Positions 54,791 through 64,000 of a stretch of 64,000 nt of DNA are shown here, one piece after another. The notes beneath the pieces are model-generated. The model saw nothing but the letters and a program-made list of their open reading frames with translations. It made no database searches and was not told where the DNA came from. Within the stretch, counting starts at the first letter, position 1. The number at the start of each line of letters is the position of its first letter. The DNA comes from Thermogemmata fonticola. GTDB lineage: Bacteria > Planctomycetota > Planctomycetia > Gemmatales > Gemmataceae. The stretch spans positions 1-64,000 of the forward strand of contig NZ_JACEFB010000019.1 of assembly GCF_013694095.1 (NCBI RefSeq), written 5' to 3'. Made by a program: the position numbers and the translations under genes.

Positions 54791-57700
54791 TTACTGGGGT
54801 GGGGGTTGCAAGAAAAGTTTCCCCCCGTTGTCCTGGTAGGCCTTTTTGACGATCGGTTCATTCGAAAGGAGTTCGTAGTAGCGGTTCCAGGTTTCGGGGA
54901 GGATGATGCTGTGGCCCTGGGCTTCCTGCTCGGCGATTTTGTTGGTGATTTCCATTTCGGCGATGCGCCGGCCCACCGTTTCCAGACTGCGCTGGAGAGC
55001 CTGATCTTTCTGAAGCTGTTTATTAGCGGCGATGAGGACGCGCTGCACTTCGTAGAAGGCGTCGAAGAAGGCGCTTTTGACGCGGCGGACTTGTTCCGCG
55101 GGGGTATCCTCGTTGAGTCGCTGTACTTCTGCGCGAGCGTACTGGAAAAGGGTGGTCCATTCATTGAGGGCGTTGCGCCACAGGAGATTGGCCTTTTTCA
55201 GGTCGCCTTCGCTAGCAGCCTTCGCCGCTTGGGCTTCGTAGGTGTAGGCCAACTCGCGGCGCAGGTCCAGACTGGTAAAGCCCCAGCCGCGGTTCTTCTG
55301 ATCCCCGATGGCCTTGACGAGGAGCGCTTCGGCCTCTTGAAGTTTGCCTGATTGCCGCAAGCAGCGGGCCTGGATCAACGTAGCCACGCGGTAGTCGCGG
55401 CAGGCATCCTGGAAGCGAGTGCGGACCTGATTGTCGGCAATTTTTGTGACATCGACCTGCCACCACTCCGTGTTGCTCTCGATTCCCGGCAGGTCCGCCA
55501 CTTTCGGGACTTCGATTTTTCGAGCTTCTTGCAAGGCGTTGTCGTAGTCTCCGATGGTGGCGAGGGTTTGGGCGATAAACAGGATTGTGCGGGGTGATAA
55601 GTTTTGGCTGCTGCGCAGTTCTTGAAGGACGAGTTGGACTCCTTTTGACAGGACTTCCGCTTCAGCCTCGCGCTTCTGGCTCTGGAGTCGGGAGAGGCGG
55701 ACGGCGAGTTGCCGGGCCAACTGTTCGTACATGTCCTGGCTGGTTTCGATGGTCAGGCCGAATTTTTTGAGAGCCTCGAGGCGTCGCTTGGCTTCGTCGA
55801 TATTCCCTTGCTGCACGGCGAGGCGGAAGCCGAGCAGGCCGATCTCCCGCCGGGTCCGGTCGCAGGTGGCGGCTAAATTGGCGATTTGGGCCTTTTGCCG
55901 TTTGACAGCTTCATCGTCTCCGGGATCGCCTTCGCCTGTGCTCCACTGTTTGAGCTGATCGGTTAGGAGAGGCCCGAGGCGGAGCAGCTCGTCCACGATG
56001 GGGCGGAGGGTTTTTTCCGCTTCATCCAGTTGGGGCGGTTCCTGATCCAACAGTCGGGCGATGCGGATGAGGCTAGCACGCAACTGGAGGTCGCGGGCGA
56101 GCAGTTGTGCTTCCCGACCGTCAAGGTTGAGGGTTCCTTTCTTGTCCGGTGGGTTGGTTTGTAATCCTTTGAAGGTCGTCAAGTCTTTGAGGAGTTTATC
56201 CGCCAGGGCCAAGGCGCGTTCGTAGCCGGGTTGCTTTTTCTCGGCTTGGGGCTGGAAACGATCTTGGAGGAGATAGAGTTGGCCGAGTCGGGCCTGGACC
56301 TGGTAGTATTCGCGCACCTGTTCACCGCTGGCAGCCGCCACAGGAACGGGAAGCTGACTGAGGTCCTTCACGGTGCGCTGGTACACTTCCTGTTTGTCTT
56401 TATCGGAAAGTGGAGACTGTTCGTTAGTCAGGAGGTTGACAGCGAGAAAGGCCTGGATGAGACGGGCTTGAGAGATTTGAGAAAAGCCGGGGCGGACGCG
56501 GATGATGAGCTTGTAGGCTTCGCGTTCCTGGTGGTCATCGATGAGCAGAAGGGCCAGACGCAGGCGGATCGCATCGGTAATCGGTTCATCCGGGAAACGC
56601 TGGTCGAGATACTGGGCCAGGCGCAGGGCATGGCTACGGTCAATTTGGCGGAGCCGTTGCAGTTGTTCCTGGAATTGCTGGGCCGCGGTCGGGTCAGACA
56701 GATCAGGCTTGAGATGGGCCGTGGCAGCGAGATAACCATTGATAGCGAGCAGGCCGGCAGCAGCCAGTTTATGGCTGGGTGCTCGCATATGGCGGGCGAT
56801 GTGTTCGCCTAGAACTGCAGCCCGCTGAGGTTCGCCGCTGGTGAGATAGAAGAAGACCAGGCGCAGCATGTTATCCATGACATCATTCGGGTTGTCCTGG
56901 AGTGTGGCGAGTTGGTGGGCACGTTCCAGGAGGGTCACCACGATCCGGCGTTGAGCCGTGAGCCGGAGAGCGGCGGCGCGCCGCTGGAGTTCCGCACCCA
57001 ACAAGGCCCAGGCACGCCCTTGGTCCTTCAGCTCCCGGACTCGTTCTTGCCAGCGAGACTCGGAGCCAGCGCTTTGTTCTTCCAGCTCACGCAAGCGGGC
57101 CAGTTGGACGATGGCGGCCACATGGGCTTCCTCGAAGGTCTGGTATTGTTGGATCGGCCGCACCGTTTCGCCGATGAGCCTCCGCAGGACATAGAGGCGG
57201 TAGCGCTCGGCCCGGCCCTGGTAGTCGTTGGGTTGCTGGCTGAGGAGGCGGTAATGTTTTTCGGCTTCCTGGTACAGGGCGCGGGCGCGGGGTGGCAATT
57301 CCGGCATTTTGCCGCCCCCTTTGGGCGGAGCAGGCAGGAGCAAGTCGGCACGGACTTGGAGGGTGAAGGCCAAATAGAAACGGACGGCCCACTGTTCATC
57401 CTGGGACGAGACGCGGCGACGCTGCCCATAACGCTCCAGCCACTGCCGCAGGCGTGAGGCCACCGTTTCCAATTGTGTAGGATTGCGTTCCCGCAAGGCG
57501 TTCAGATAATCCCTGCGCAACTGGAAGAACTCGGCCAACCGCTTCCCATCCAAGGCCTCTGCCAGATTGGTCTTGAGGATGGCGGCGAATTCGGCTTCCG
57601 CTTCCTTAGGCTTGCCCATTTCAAAGAGGGTTTCCGCTTTCCAGGCGCGCGCAATCCAGGCGCTTCGGCCACTGGACGGCCCCGTGGCGAGTTGCTCGAA

Positions 57701-58435
57701 TTTTTTCAGGGCCTTTTCACGGTGATCGCTGCGGAGTTTGGTATCTTGCGGGGTGTCGCCCAATACAGTTTCGGCCAGGCGGGAGAGGTTGATACCGGCT
57801 CGTAATTCGGCGTCAAAAATTTCCTGGTTCAAGCGGCGCTTTTCCAGGGGAGAGATACCGCCGGCGTCGGCTTGGGCTTTGAGTAGTTTTGCCGCCTCAT
57901 CGTATCGCTTGGCTGCATCCTGAAACAGCGGGGCGGCCTTTTCCGCCTCTTTCCGCCGCTGTTGCAAAGCCCGTTCGCGCTCTTGCATGATGCGATCGAA
58001 ATCGGGCGAACCTTCGGGAGGAAGGGGCGGGAGTTCGATCCGCAAGCTGCGGCTGAGCTGGGCCTGAGCTTGCACGGCTAGCACGTCGGCCAGGGCAAGA
58101 TTGGCTTCCACGGCGCGCGGATGCTTAGTTTGGGCTTGCAGGAATTGGTCCAGGCGCAAGCGGGCTTCCCCAAGTAAGCTGTCGCGCTTGCCTTCCTCGG
58201 CTTGTTCCTGAGCTTCAGCCAGCAAGCATAGTGCCTGTTCTAGGGGCAGGGCCTTCTGATCTTCGGGAGAAAGGCGTTTTTCCACTTCCTGGAGGTATTC
58301 CAGGGCTAAGTCGGCTCGGCCGCTCTGGCGCAAGCCGCGGGCCAACTCGAAGGGGGACGGCGGCTCGGCCCGGCTCAAACCCACCAGCGTCACGATCAAG
58401 ACTATTCCCCATCCCAAACGCCGACGATCGTACAT
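54791..58435 (-). CDS. Large secreted TPR-repeat protein
   Basis: The 1214-residue product begins with a signal peptide (LGWGIVLIVTLVGLSRAEP) and is otherwise almost wholly alpha-helical, with repeated units of TPR style, for example FELARGLRQSGRADLALEYLQEVEKRL near the N-terminus and YRVATLIQARCLRQSGKLQEAEALL near 1020. No catalytic domain is seen. A ribosome site GGGAGG precedes the ATG. Very large exported TPR proteins are common in planctomycetes and may scaffold envelope complexes. The next gene downstream, also exported and helical, is probably its functional neighbour. Confidence 0.85.
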   Translation of the reverse strand: MYDRRRLGWGIVLIVTLVGLSRAEPPSPFELARGLRQSGRADLALEYLQEVEKRLSPEDQKALPLEQALCLLAEAQEQAEEGKRDSLLGEARLRLDQFLQAQTKHPRAVEANLALADVLAVQAQAQLSRSLRIELPPLPPEGSPDFDRIMQERERALQQRRKEAEKAAPLFQDAAKRYDEAAKLLKAQADAGGISPLEKRRLNQEIFDAELRAGINLSRLAETVLGDTPQDTKLRSDHREKALKKFEQLATGPSSGRSAWIARAWKAETLFEMGKPKEAEAEFAAILKTNLAEALDGKRLAEFFQLRRDYLNALRERNPTQLETVASRLRQWLERYGQRRRVSSQDEQWAVRFYLAFTLQVRADLLLPAPPKGGGKMPELPPRARALYQEAEKHYRLLSQQPNDYQGRAERYRLYVLRRLIGETVRPIQQYQTFEEAHVAAIVQLARLRELEEQSAGSESRWQERVRELKDQGRAWALLGAELQRRAAALRLTAQRRIVVTLLERAHQLATLQDNPNDVMDNMLRLVFFYLTSGEPQRAAVLGEHIARHMRAPSHKLAAAGLLAINGYLAATAHLKPDLSDPTAAQQFQEQLQRLRQIDRSHALRLAQYLDQRFPDEPITDAIRLRLALLLIDDHQEREAYKLIIRVRPGFSQISQARLIQAFLAVNLLTNEQSPLSDKDKQEVYQRTVKDLSQLPVPVAAASGEQVREYYQVQARLGQLYLLQDRFQPQAEKKQPGYERALALADKLLKDLTTFKGLQTNPPDKKGTLNLDGREAQLLARDLQLRASLIRIARLLDQEPPQLDEAEKTLRPIVDELLRLGPLLTDQLKQWSTGEGDPGDDEAVKRQKAQIANLAATCDRTRREIGLLGFRLAVQQGNIDEAKRRLEALKKFGLTIETSQDMYEQLARQLAVRLSRLQSQKREAEAEVLSKGVQLVLQELRSSQNLSPRTILFIAQTLATIGDYDNALQEARKIEVPKVADLPGIESNTEWWQVDVTKIADNQVRTRFQDACRDYRVATLIQARCLRQSGKLQEAEALLVKAIGDQKNRGWGFTSLDLRRELAYTYEAQAAKAASEGDLKKANLLWRNALNEWTTLFQYARAEVQRLNEDTPAEQVRRVKSAFFDAFYEVQRVLIAANKQLQKDQALQRSLETVGRRIAEMEITNKIAEQEAQGHSIILPETWNRYYELLSNEPIVKKAYQDNGGKLFLQPPPQ

Positions 58436-59074
58436 GCCCTATGCCCCTCCCTTGTGCCCCAGTCTTTGGAATGCCCGGATGGCGAGCCTTTCCTGAGGCG
58501 AATGTCCGCCTCTTGAATCCGGCATCATGAGAATTCGTCCCTCTCCTCTCCCCTCAGGACGGGTAAGGGATTGGATTAGCGACAAGACAGGAAAGTTCCC
58601 CTATTGCCCATTGTGGTATGCAGTGTTCGACGGGTCAACCAGTCCTGCCGAAGCTCACTCCTTCTGCGAGTTGGTGTCCCATACTTGGAGAGAAGTTTTG
58701 CGTGTTGGCGTCCTGTACCCGTATTGGCGTCACGTGGAAGGCAGAAGCCGGACTGACCACAAACAAGCCGGCATGGTTCGTGGTCTGCGCGCGGAAACCC
58801 CAGTGCCATCGGCAACTCCCAACTTCCAAGGGGCGGGCAGATTCCTCTGGCGGGATCGGCAGGTTTCGACTATGAAGGTGCGGAGTTTGAGGATAAGCGA
58901 TCTCAGACCTTAGGGAGCAGCCGCAGGCAGGTTGTGGCAGTATGCGACACTAGCCGTCCGGCGGTTCGCCCAATTGCGGCAGCGACCTGGAAGTCAGAAA
59001 GTCTCCGACCGGCGGCCTTACTAGCGGCCTCGGCCAAGCTAGCGGCATTTCCACGTGGGAAAGGGAGAGGACGA
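58436..59074. other. Divergent intergenic region
   Basis: The 639-base spacer separates the large TPR gene (minus) from the YCF48-like gene (plus). The frame of the latter stays open upstream to about 58934, but no ribosome site supports that earlier ATG. No RNA gene, repeat or other ORF is convincing. Confidence 0.45.
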
Positions 59075-62000
59075 ATGGAACGAATGGAATCGCGCTATGC
59101 ACGATTGGAGAGCGAGCGCAGCGGACGGAATCGCGGCGTGAGGGAGGCGGGAGCGGCAGTTTGGCAGAGAGGTTGGAAGCGGTGGGTGATTCTAGCGGCG
59201 ATTGTTGTCTGGGGAGTGTGTGGCGAGGGGAGCGGTCGAACTCCGGTGCCGGGAGCACCGCCGCCTTACGAAGATGCCACCCTTTACGGCATCTATTTCG
59301 TGGATGCCGACGAGGGCTGGGCAGTGGGTGATGAAGGGGTGATCTGGCATTCGGTGGATGGCGGGAAGAGCTGGGAGCGGCAGAAGTCGGGAACGCGGGC
59401 GAGCTTGCGGGGTGTGCACTTTTTGACGCCGTACACCGGTTGGGCGGTGGGTCGGCGCGAGGAACTGGGTGTCGGTGCGGTGGGAGTCATCTTGCAGACC
59501 CGCGATGGGGGATGGCACTGGGAGGAGCTAGGTTGGCATCAGTTACCACCGTTGCATGGGGTGCGCTTCTTCGATGAGCGGCATGGCGTGGTCTGGGGAG
59601 ATGGCAGTGCGGCATTTCCCAGCGGGGTCTTCATCACTCACGATGGCGGCAAAAGCTGGCAAGGTGTGCCGGAAACCGCCTGGCCGCTGTGTCGGGGAGC
59701 AGCCTTTCGACCTGACGGGACGCAGGGGTTGATCGTCGGCTTGGGCGGGCGATGGGGATGCCTGGAACCGAAGAGCGGGCGAGTCCGGATCGGGGAACGG
59801 GACACTGGGCCTTCCCGGAACTGGTATGCCGCCGCGGATGACGGTCAGATGCCGGGGGCGGGAACTTGGTACATGGTGGGGGATGGCGGAGCCATCCGCC
59901 GGAGCCAGGACGGCGGGCAGAGCTGGCACAGTTTGGTACCGGACCTGCCGAAAGAGGCTTTAGCCGTCTGTGACTTCCGGGCCTGTGCTGCTTTTGGCAA
60001 GCATGTCTGGGTAGCGGGGCGTGCGGGCCGAGTGGTGCTCTACAGCCCCGATCGCGGCCAGAGTTGGCAGCGGCAGCGGCTGGAAGTGCCCCTGAGTATC
60101 CACGGGATGTATTTCCTCACGGATCAGATCGGTTGGCTGGTGGGGGAAATGGGAGTCATTCATGGGACGACTGACGGCGGGAAAACCTGGAAGGTCCAGC
60201 GTGTGGGGGGAACACGGGCGGCAGCTCTGAGTGTGCACGCTCGCGCCCAGCAGTTGCCCCTGGAACATGTAGCCGTGTGGGGAGGCGGACAGGGCTATCG
60301 CTGTGCAGCGGTGGTGGTGACCCGGGCCACGGAATCTTCCGCTGGAATCTGGCAGCAGGCGGAGGAGGAACGCTGGCGGCAAGCCTGGCGGGAGAGCGGC
60401 GGCGTGGCTTTGAACCGGGAGTGGGCCTTCCCCTTGCCTCTGCACGCCCAGGACCTGACCCCGCGGCAACTCCTCGCCTTCTGGGACCGCTATCAGGGAG
60501 CACCAGCTCAGGACGCGCTATTGCGGCGGCTGGTCTTCGCCCTTCGCCAGTGGCAGCCAGAAGTAGTTCTAGCCGATGCCGTCGACCCCCGTGGTCCCGC
60601 CGGAGAGCGTTTGATCCTCCAGGCAATTCACGAGGCCTTTCGCCGAGCAGCCGATCCGGAGTCTTTCCCAGAACAGTGGCGGATTTTGGGTGTGGAACCC
60701 TGGGCAGCCCGGCGACTCTACGCCCTGACCCTTGGGGTGGATGACAGCGTGGATTCATCGGCTTCTGGGTCGGGCAGCGTTACCAGCCCTCTGGAAGCGA
60801 CAGCAGTGCATCCCCACGTAGGCGAGGCCCCGGCGGATATGATCGCAGAGGCCGCTCGGCACATCGGCCGCTTCCCTTGGCCGCGGCGAGGATGGACGCT
60901 GGTCGCCCACCGGCGCTCCGACGTGAGGTCAGGAGCATCGGCAGGGGGAGGGGCAGATCGCCTAACTCCGGCAGTTTCCCCCTCGGATGTCTGGCAGGGA
61001 ATCGAATTGACCGCGGGAGGAGCAGCCCGGCGCCCTCCAGCGGCTTGGCGGGCTTCGGGAGAAATCACCGAGGAACAGCAGCGTCTGGTCCTGGTGCGCC
61101 GCCGGTTGGAACGATTGTGCTCTCCCGCGGGTCCGGCTGGGGTGGACGAGACATCCTGGTTGGCCGCATGCCAGCGCGAACTGCGGCAGTTGCCGGAGAT
61201 GGAGGCGCCGCGCTGGGCCGTGCTGCTGGCGGAGCGCTGTCATCACGCCGGTGAGTGGCGCAAAGCCCAGGCTTTGTACCAATGGGTGGGGGAGCAATGG
61301 CCGGCTCATCCTGCAGCTCTGGCGGCCGCCCGCTGGTTATTGCGCTACGAAGTCGGCATAGAAACCCAGCAGCAACTCTGGCCGAATTCCGGCGTCGTAC
61401 CCGCGGCAGCCTCTCGTGAAATCCCAGGTATGACTTGGCTGCATCCCGCTTCAAACGACCGTCGTGGAGTGGATTTCACTGCGATCGATTGGGACGAGCG
61501 CTCGCCGTTGTTTCGCCTCCATCGCCATCTGGAGCAGGAGTTGCGCTGGACAGCTTGGGGACCGCTCCAAGCAGAGGACCCCGCTATCCGCCTCAGTCTT
61601 TTGGCAGCTCGAAGACATCTGGGCCGGACGGACCAAGCGGTTCAACTGGCACGCCGCTGGTTGCCTTCGATCCCGGAAAAAGCCTCGGCCTGGGCGGCAA
61701 TCGACCCGGCCCATGCTGCCCTAGCAGCGGAGGTCTGGCTGGTTGAACCCCGGCGGTTCCTCACACCGCCTCTGCCTATCGTGACTGCCCGGCGGACCGA
61801 GACTCGCCCCTTGCTGGACGGCCAACTGGAAGACACTTGCTGGCAGCATGCCGAAGCGATACCGCTTCGTTCGTATGAAGCGGACCAAAATATTTCCGAA
61901 CGCAACTGGCAGACGGTTGCTCGTTTTTCTTGGGATGATCAGTACCTTTACCTGGCCGTGCGCTGTGCCCATCCAGTTGGCCACCGGCAGGAGCCGATCC

Positions 62001-62371
62001 GGCCTCGCCCGCGGGATGCAGATGTGCGGGGACGCGATCGGGTCGAAATCCTCCTGGACCTGGACCGGGATGGCCAGACGGCTTACCGCTTCCGCATCGA
62101 TCAACGCGGTGCCCCCGCCGAAGATTGCTCGGGTGATCCCCGGTGGAACCCCAAATACTATTTGGCCAGTCAAGCTCAGGAACACGCTTGGGTAGTTGAA
62201 TGGGCTATTCCCTGGAAGGAACTCGGTCTGGAACGCCCGCCGCGGGGAGGAGTGTGGGCCTTACAAGTGCTCCGAGTCATTCCTGGACAGACGGTGTTGC
62301 AACTGGCCCCAGCTCCCGGAGCGGAGATTTCCCGGACCCCTGCCGCGCTGCTTCGCTTCCTCACGGATTAG
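59075..62371 (+). CDS. Exported YCF48-like beta-propeller protein with C-terminal CBM9-like domain
   Basis: Start at 59075 (GAGAGG four bases upstream); 1098 residues. After a basic leader, a hydrophobic segment (WVILAAIVVWGVCG) anchors or exports it. Residues about 60-400 contain at least five photosystem-II-stability-factor (YCF48) type repeats, recognisable by GWAVGDEGVIWHSVDGGKSW, GWAVGRREE..., THDGGKSWQGV, SQDGGQSWHSL and VIHGTTDGGKTW. A long helical, Trp/Arg-rich middle follows. From about 960 the sequence PLLDGQLEDTCWQHAEAIPL ... DQYLYLAVRCAHP ... RVEILLDLDRDGQTAYRFRID is a CBM9/DOMON-like sandwich. The function is unknown, probably surface binding. Its stop codon coincides with the first base of an Rhs-like fragment. 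Confidence 0.85.
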   Translation: MERMESRYARLESERSGRNRGVREAGAAVWQRGWKRWVILAAIVVWGVCGEGSGRTPVPGAPPPYEDATLYGIYFVDADEGWAVGDEGVIWHSVDGGKSWERQKSGTRASLRGVHFLTPYTGWAVGRREELGVGAVGVILQTRDGGWHWEELGWHQLPPLHGVRFFDERHGVVWGDGSAAFPSGVFITHDGGKSWQGVPETAWPLCRGAAFRPDGTQGLIVGLGGRWGCLEPKSGRVRIGERDTGPSRNWYAAADDGQMPGAGTWYMVGDGGAIRRSQDGGQSWHSLVPDLPKEALAVCDFRACAAFGKHVWVAGRAGRVVLYSPDRGQSWQRQRLEVPLSIHGMYFLTDQIGWLVGEMGVIHGTTDGGKTWKVQRVGGTRAAALSVHARAQQLPLEHVAVWGGGQGYRCAAVVVTRATESSAGIWQQAEEERWRQAWRESGGVALNREWAFPLPLHAQDLTPRQLLAFWDRYQGAPAQDALLRRLVFALRQWQPEVVLADAVDPRGPAGERLILQAIHEAFRRAADPESFPEQWRILGVEPWAARRLYALTLGVDDSVDSSASGSGSVTSPLEATAVHPHVGEAPADMIAEAARHIGRFPWPRRGWTLVAHRRSDVRSGASAGGGADRLTPAVSPSDVWQGIELTAGGAARRPPAAWRASGEITEEQQRLVLVRRRLERLCSPAGPAGVDETSWLAACQRELRQLPEMEAPRWAVLLAERCHHAGEWRKAQALYQWVGEQWPAHPAALAAARWLLRYEVGIETQQQLWPNSGVVPAAASREIPGMTWLHPASNDRRGVDFTAIDWDERSPLFRLHRHLEQELRWTAWGPLQAEDPAIRLSLLAARRHLGRTDQAVQLARRWLPSIPEKASAWAAIDPAHAALAAEVWLVEPRRFLTPPLPIVTARRTETRPLLDGQLEDTCWQHAEAIPLRSYEADQNISERNWQTVARFSWDDQYLYLAVRCAHPVGHRQEPIRPRPRDADVRGRDRVEILLDLDRDGQTAYRFRIDQRGAPAEDCSGDPRWNPKYYLASQAQEHAWVVEWAIPWKELGLERPPRGGVWALQVLRVIPGQTVLQLAPAPGAEISRTPAALLRFLTD

Positions 62372-63192
62372 GCAGCGCCTACGATTGGCGCTATCTGCAT
62401 CAGGGTGGACGGTACGATGTCACCAGCGGTCTGTATCACTTCCGTTTCCGCGACTATTCCCCCACCCTCGGCCGCTGGACGAGCCTCGATCCCCTCTCCT
62501 ACGCCGCGGGAGATGTGAACCTCTACCGGGCACTAGGAAATAACTCTCTGATTCGGCTCGATCCCTACAGCTTAGCTTGGTCATGGGGTGGGGCTGTTGG
62601 TGGCATGCTTTCAGGTGGTAATGTTGGAGCAGGAGTTGGTGCAACCGTGGGGGCGCCATTTTTTGGAATTAGTGCGTTACCCGGTGCGATTGCCGGTGCT
62701 GTGGTTGGTGGAATTGGAGGCTTTATTGCCGGTGGTGCATTATCTGAACCAGCTTATACCGCCATGAGCGGCAACCCTGACCCGCAACTGTCGTCGTGGG
62801 AAGAAGCATGTATGGGCATAATCATAGGAGGACCTGTTGGAGTGGTTGCAGGAATTTTAGGACCAGCCAGTTGGTCGCTTTATACCGGTGCATTTTGGGC
62901 TTCGCCTTTTGCCTACACCCTAGGGATTGCAACTCCAGGAGCAACGCTACCCGTTTCTCATTGGGGTAGCAATCAGATCCAATCGGGATCGTGGGTTATG
63001 GTGGGGCGACCCGATTTTGTAAGCTGGTTTTTATCCGGTAAATGGCAGTGGTGGGGGAGTAATCGGTATGCTTCACTGTCTCAGGTAGTTACTATTGAGG
63101 TTCATCCTGGCAACGTTGTAATGCCTTGGACCGGTGGTGCTCCATGGTGGGAGTGGTGGAAGGCAATCTTGGGGCAGCGGATGATTAGGTAA
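62371..63192 (+). pseudogene. Rhs core fragment with displaced C-terminal tip
   Basis: The frame carries the C-terminal part of an Rhs core (RYDVTSGLYHFRFRDYSPTLGRWTSLDPLSYAAGDVNLYRALGNN) and then a unique tip. No start codon for the Rhs part is available after the preceding gene's stop; the frame merely runs on upstream inside that gene. The tip has a Gly/Ala-rich hydrophobic stretch (about 62580-62760, like a membrane-crossing element of toxin tips) and a C-terminal 100-residue domain rich in Trp (GKWQWWGSNRY, WWEWWKAILG) that I do not recognise. Base composition turns AT-richer from 62570. It resembles an orphan Rhs-CT module of the type that replaces toxin tips by recombination. Confidence 0.72.
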
Positions 63193-63262
63193 GCTAAACT
63201 AACAGTTTGTAATGTATCGACATCTAATAAATAGTTTTGTAACATTAAGTAATCTGTAAAGT

Positions 63263-63580
63263 ATGAATGCACAGCAGACAGTAGAATCGACGGCCTATTG
63301 GGTGCAGGTGACAGGATCACTATGTTTTCTGTTTCCCGGTATTTTCTTAGTAGCATGCAATTGGTTACTAGTTATCATCTATTGGGTGAAAGGACGCTGC
63401 AGTTCACTTGCACCTCCCATCGGCGGCTTTTGCATGTTTATCGGGTTGTTGTGCTTCCCTTCTACTTTTCTAAAATCTGTTAGCTGGATAGGACTACTTG
63501 TTGATCCAGGAACAACTGTTCTGGTAATCGCAGTACTTAAGTATTGGCGAGGGCGAGCAGACAAGGATCGAGCGCATTAA
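63263..63580 (+). CDS. Small membrane protein, candidate immunity protein of the Rhs tip
   Basis: The 105-residue protein has three hydrophobic segments (SLCFLFPGIFLVACNWLLVIIYW, GGFCMFIGLLCFPSTFL, IGLLVDPGTTVLVIAVLKYW) and a basic tail. It follows the Rhs tip by 70 bases on the same strand in an AT-rich, low-GC patch, the usual position of an immunity gene for an Rhs toxin tip. I do not recognise the family. The TAAAGT before ATG is not a good ribosome site, so the start is tentative. Confidence 0.62.
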   Translation: MNAQQTVESTAYWVQVTGSLCFLFPGIFLVACNWLLVIIYWVKGRCSSLAPPIGGFCMFIGLLCFPSTFLKSVSWIGLLVDPGTTVLVIAVLKYWRGRADKDRAH

Positions 63581-63600
63581 ACGTCGATGGTCGCTCATAG

Positions 63601-64000
63601 GTACCCTTGGACGCCAATTTCACCGTGACGGCGGTGGTGGATGACAGTGGGGAGGTGGTCGAGCGTTACATCTACGATCCTTTCGGCCAGGCGACGGTGC
63701 TGGATGGGGAATGGAATGTTCGGTCCGGTGGCAGAGCCTACGATTGGCACTATCGGCATGAGGGTGGACGGTACGATGTCACCAGTGGTCTGTACCACTT
63801 CCGCCACCGCGACTATTCCCCCACCCTCGGCCGCTGGACGAGCCTCGATCCCCTCTCCTACGCCGCCGGAGATGTCAACCTCTACCGCTCCCTCGGCAAT
63901 GACCCGATCAACTCCCTCGATCCAAGCGGCCTGGAGGAGGTAGTGCCGTACTATGACGTCACGCTTGCCTTGGTACCGGCAGCATCAAACCCAGGTGGGC
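63601..64000 (+). pseudogene. Second Rhs core fragment, runs off the window
   Basis: After a stop at 63598-63600 the frame opens as V-P-L-D-A-N-F-T and includes VVDDSGEVVERYIYDPFGQATV, then GRYDVTSGLYHFRHRDYSPTLGRWTSLDPLSYAAGDVNLYRSLGND and LDPSGLEEVV, the conserved end of an Rhs core. No start codon with a ribosome site is present, so it looks like another displaced tip rather than a complete gene. Its own tip begins near 63930 and continues beyond the window. Confidence 0.75.

Larger units (their letters stand above)
62371..63933. repeat. Direct repeat of Rhs core ends (62371-62574 and 63730-63933)
   Basis: The 204-base Rhs core end is present twice in the same orientation, offset by 1359 bases. 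The second copy begins about 130 bases earlier in the Rhs gene (GEVVERYIYDPFGQATV), so the first copy is truncated at its left edge. Recombination between the copies would delete the intervening tip and the small membrane-protein gene. Confidence 0.8.

Noticed and set aside
58527-58913. Possible small protein in the divergent spacer before the YCF48-like gene
   Set aside because: Ala/Pro/Arg-rich translation without a ribosome site, consistent with random open frame in GC-rich DNA.

Overview
The window looks like chromosomal DNA of a planctomycete, most likely of the Gemmata group. It is GC-rich and carries several protein types typical of that lineage: a DUF1559 pseudopilin-like protein followed by a small lipoprotein (48032-49634), a TIGR03000-domain protein (30202-31674), a BBP7-type outer-membrane barrel (4814-6097), a PVC-type dehydrogenase/HEAT/cytochrome c protein of about 1200 residues (18475-22068), a squalene-cyclase-repeat protein, a Ser/Thr kinase with C-terminal membrane helices, and a protein ending in the DALEEAG...RGCWVL signature. 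Genes mostly stand alone or in pairs. I found no rRNA, tRNA, CRISPR array or insertion sequence.

Layout. 304-11823: a PAS hybrid histidine kinase, secreted and outer-membrane proteins, a serpin, a PDZ protein, and a PAS-GAF-receiver protein whose phosphorylation sites both appear to be lost. 12097-13817: an ATP-grasp ligase facing a precursor-like protein with six copies of TTxxxxEE behind a twin-arginine signal; I read this as a graspetide (omega-ester peptide) locus. 14585-31674: a secreted protein, a Ser/Thr kinase, the large cytochrome protein with an SGNH-like partner, ftsY, an N-formylglutamate amidohydrolase-like protein, leuC, a TVP38 membrane protein, a Gly-rich EF-hand protein and the TIGR03000 protein. 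32010-47559: an S41 protease, a sugar isomerase-like protein, nuoN, tatD, RNase D, an MBL-fold hydrolase, an M20 peptidase, a squalene-cyclase-repeat protein and yceH. 48032-53318: the DUF1559/lipoprotein pair, a small nuoI-nuoA-nuoB operon and a class C beta-lactamase-like serine hydrolase. 53546-62371: two secreted repeat proteins and a YCF48-like propeller protein. 62371-64000: the edge of an Rhs tip array, AT-richer than the rest, with a probable toxin tip and a small membrane protein that may be its immunity partner.

How genes may work together. The best candidate for a new system is the graspetide locus: the ligase at 12097-12999 would form side-chain esters in the six-core peptide encoded at 13263-13817, and the Tat signal would export the already folded product. 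nuoI-A-B and the distant nuoN would contribute to one respiratory complex I whose other genes lie outside the window. Many intergenic spacers carry short, locus-specific direct duplications of 13-26 bp with periods of 18-36 bp; some could be operators, but slippage is an equally good explanation.
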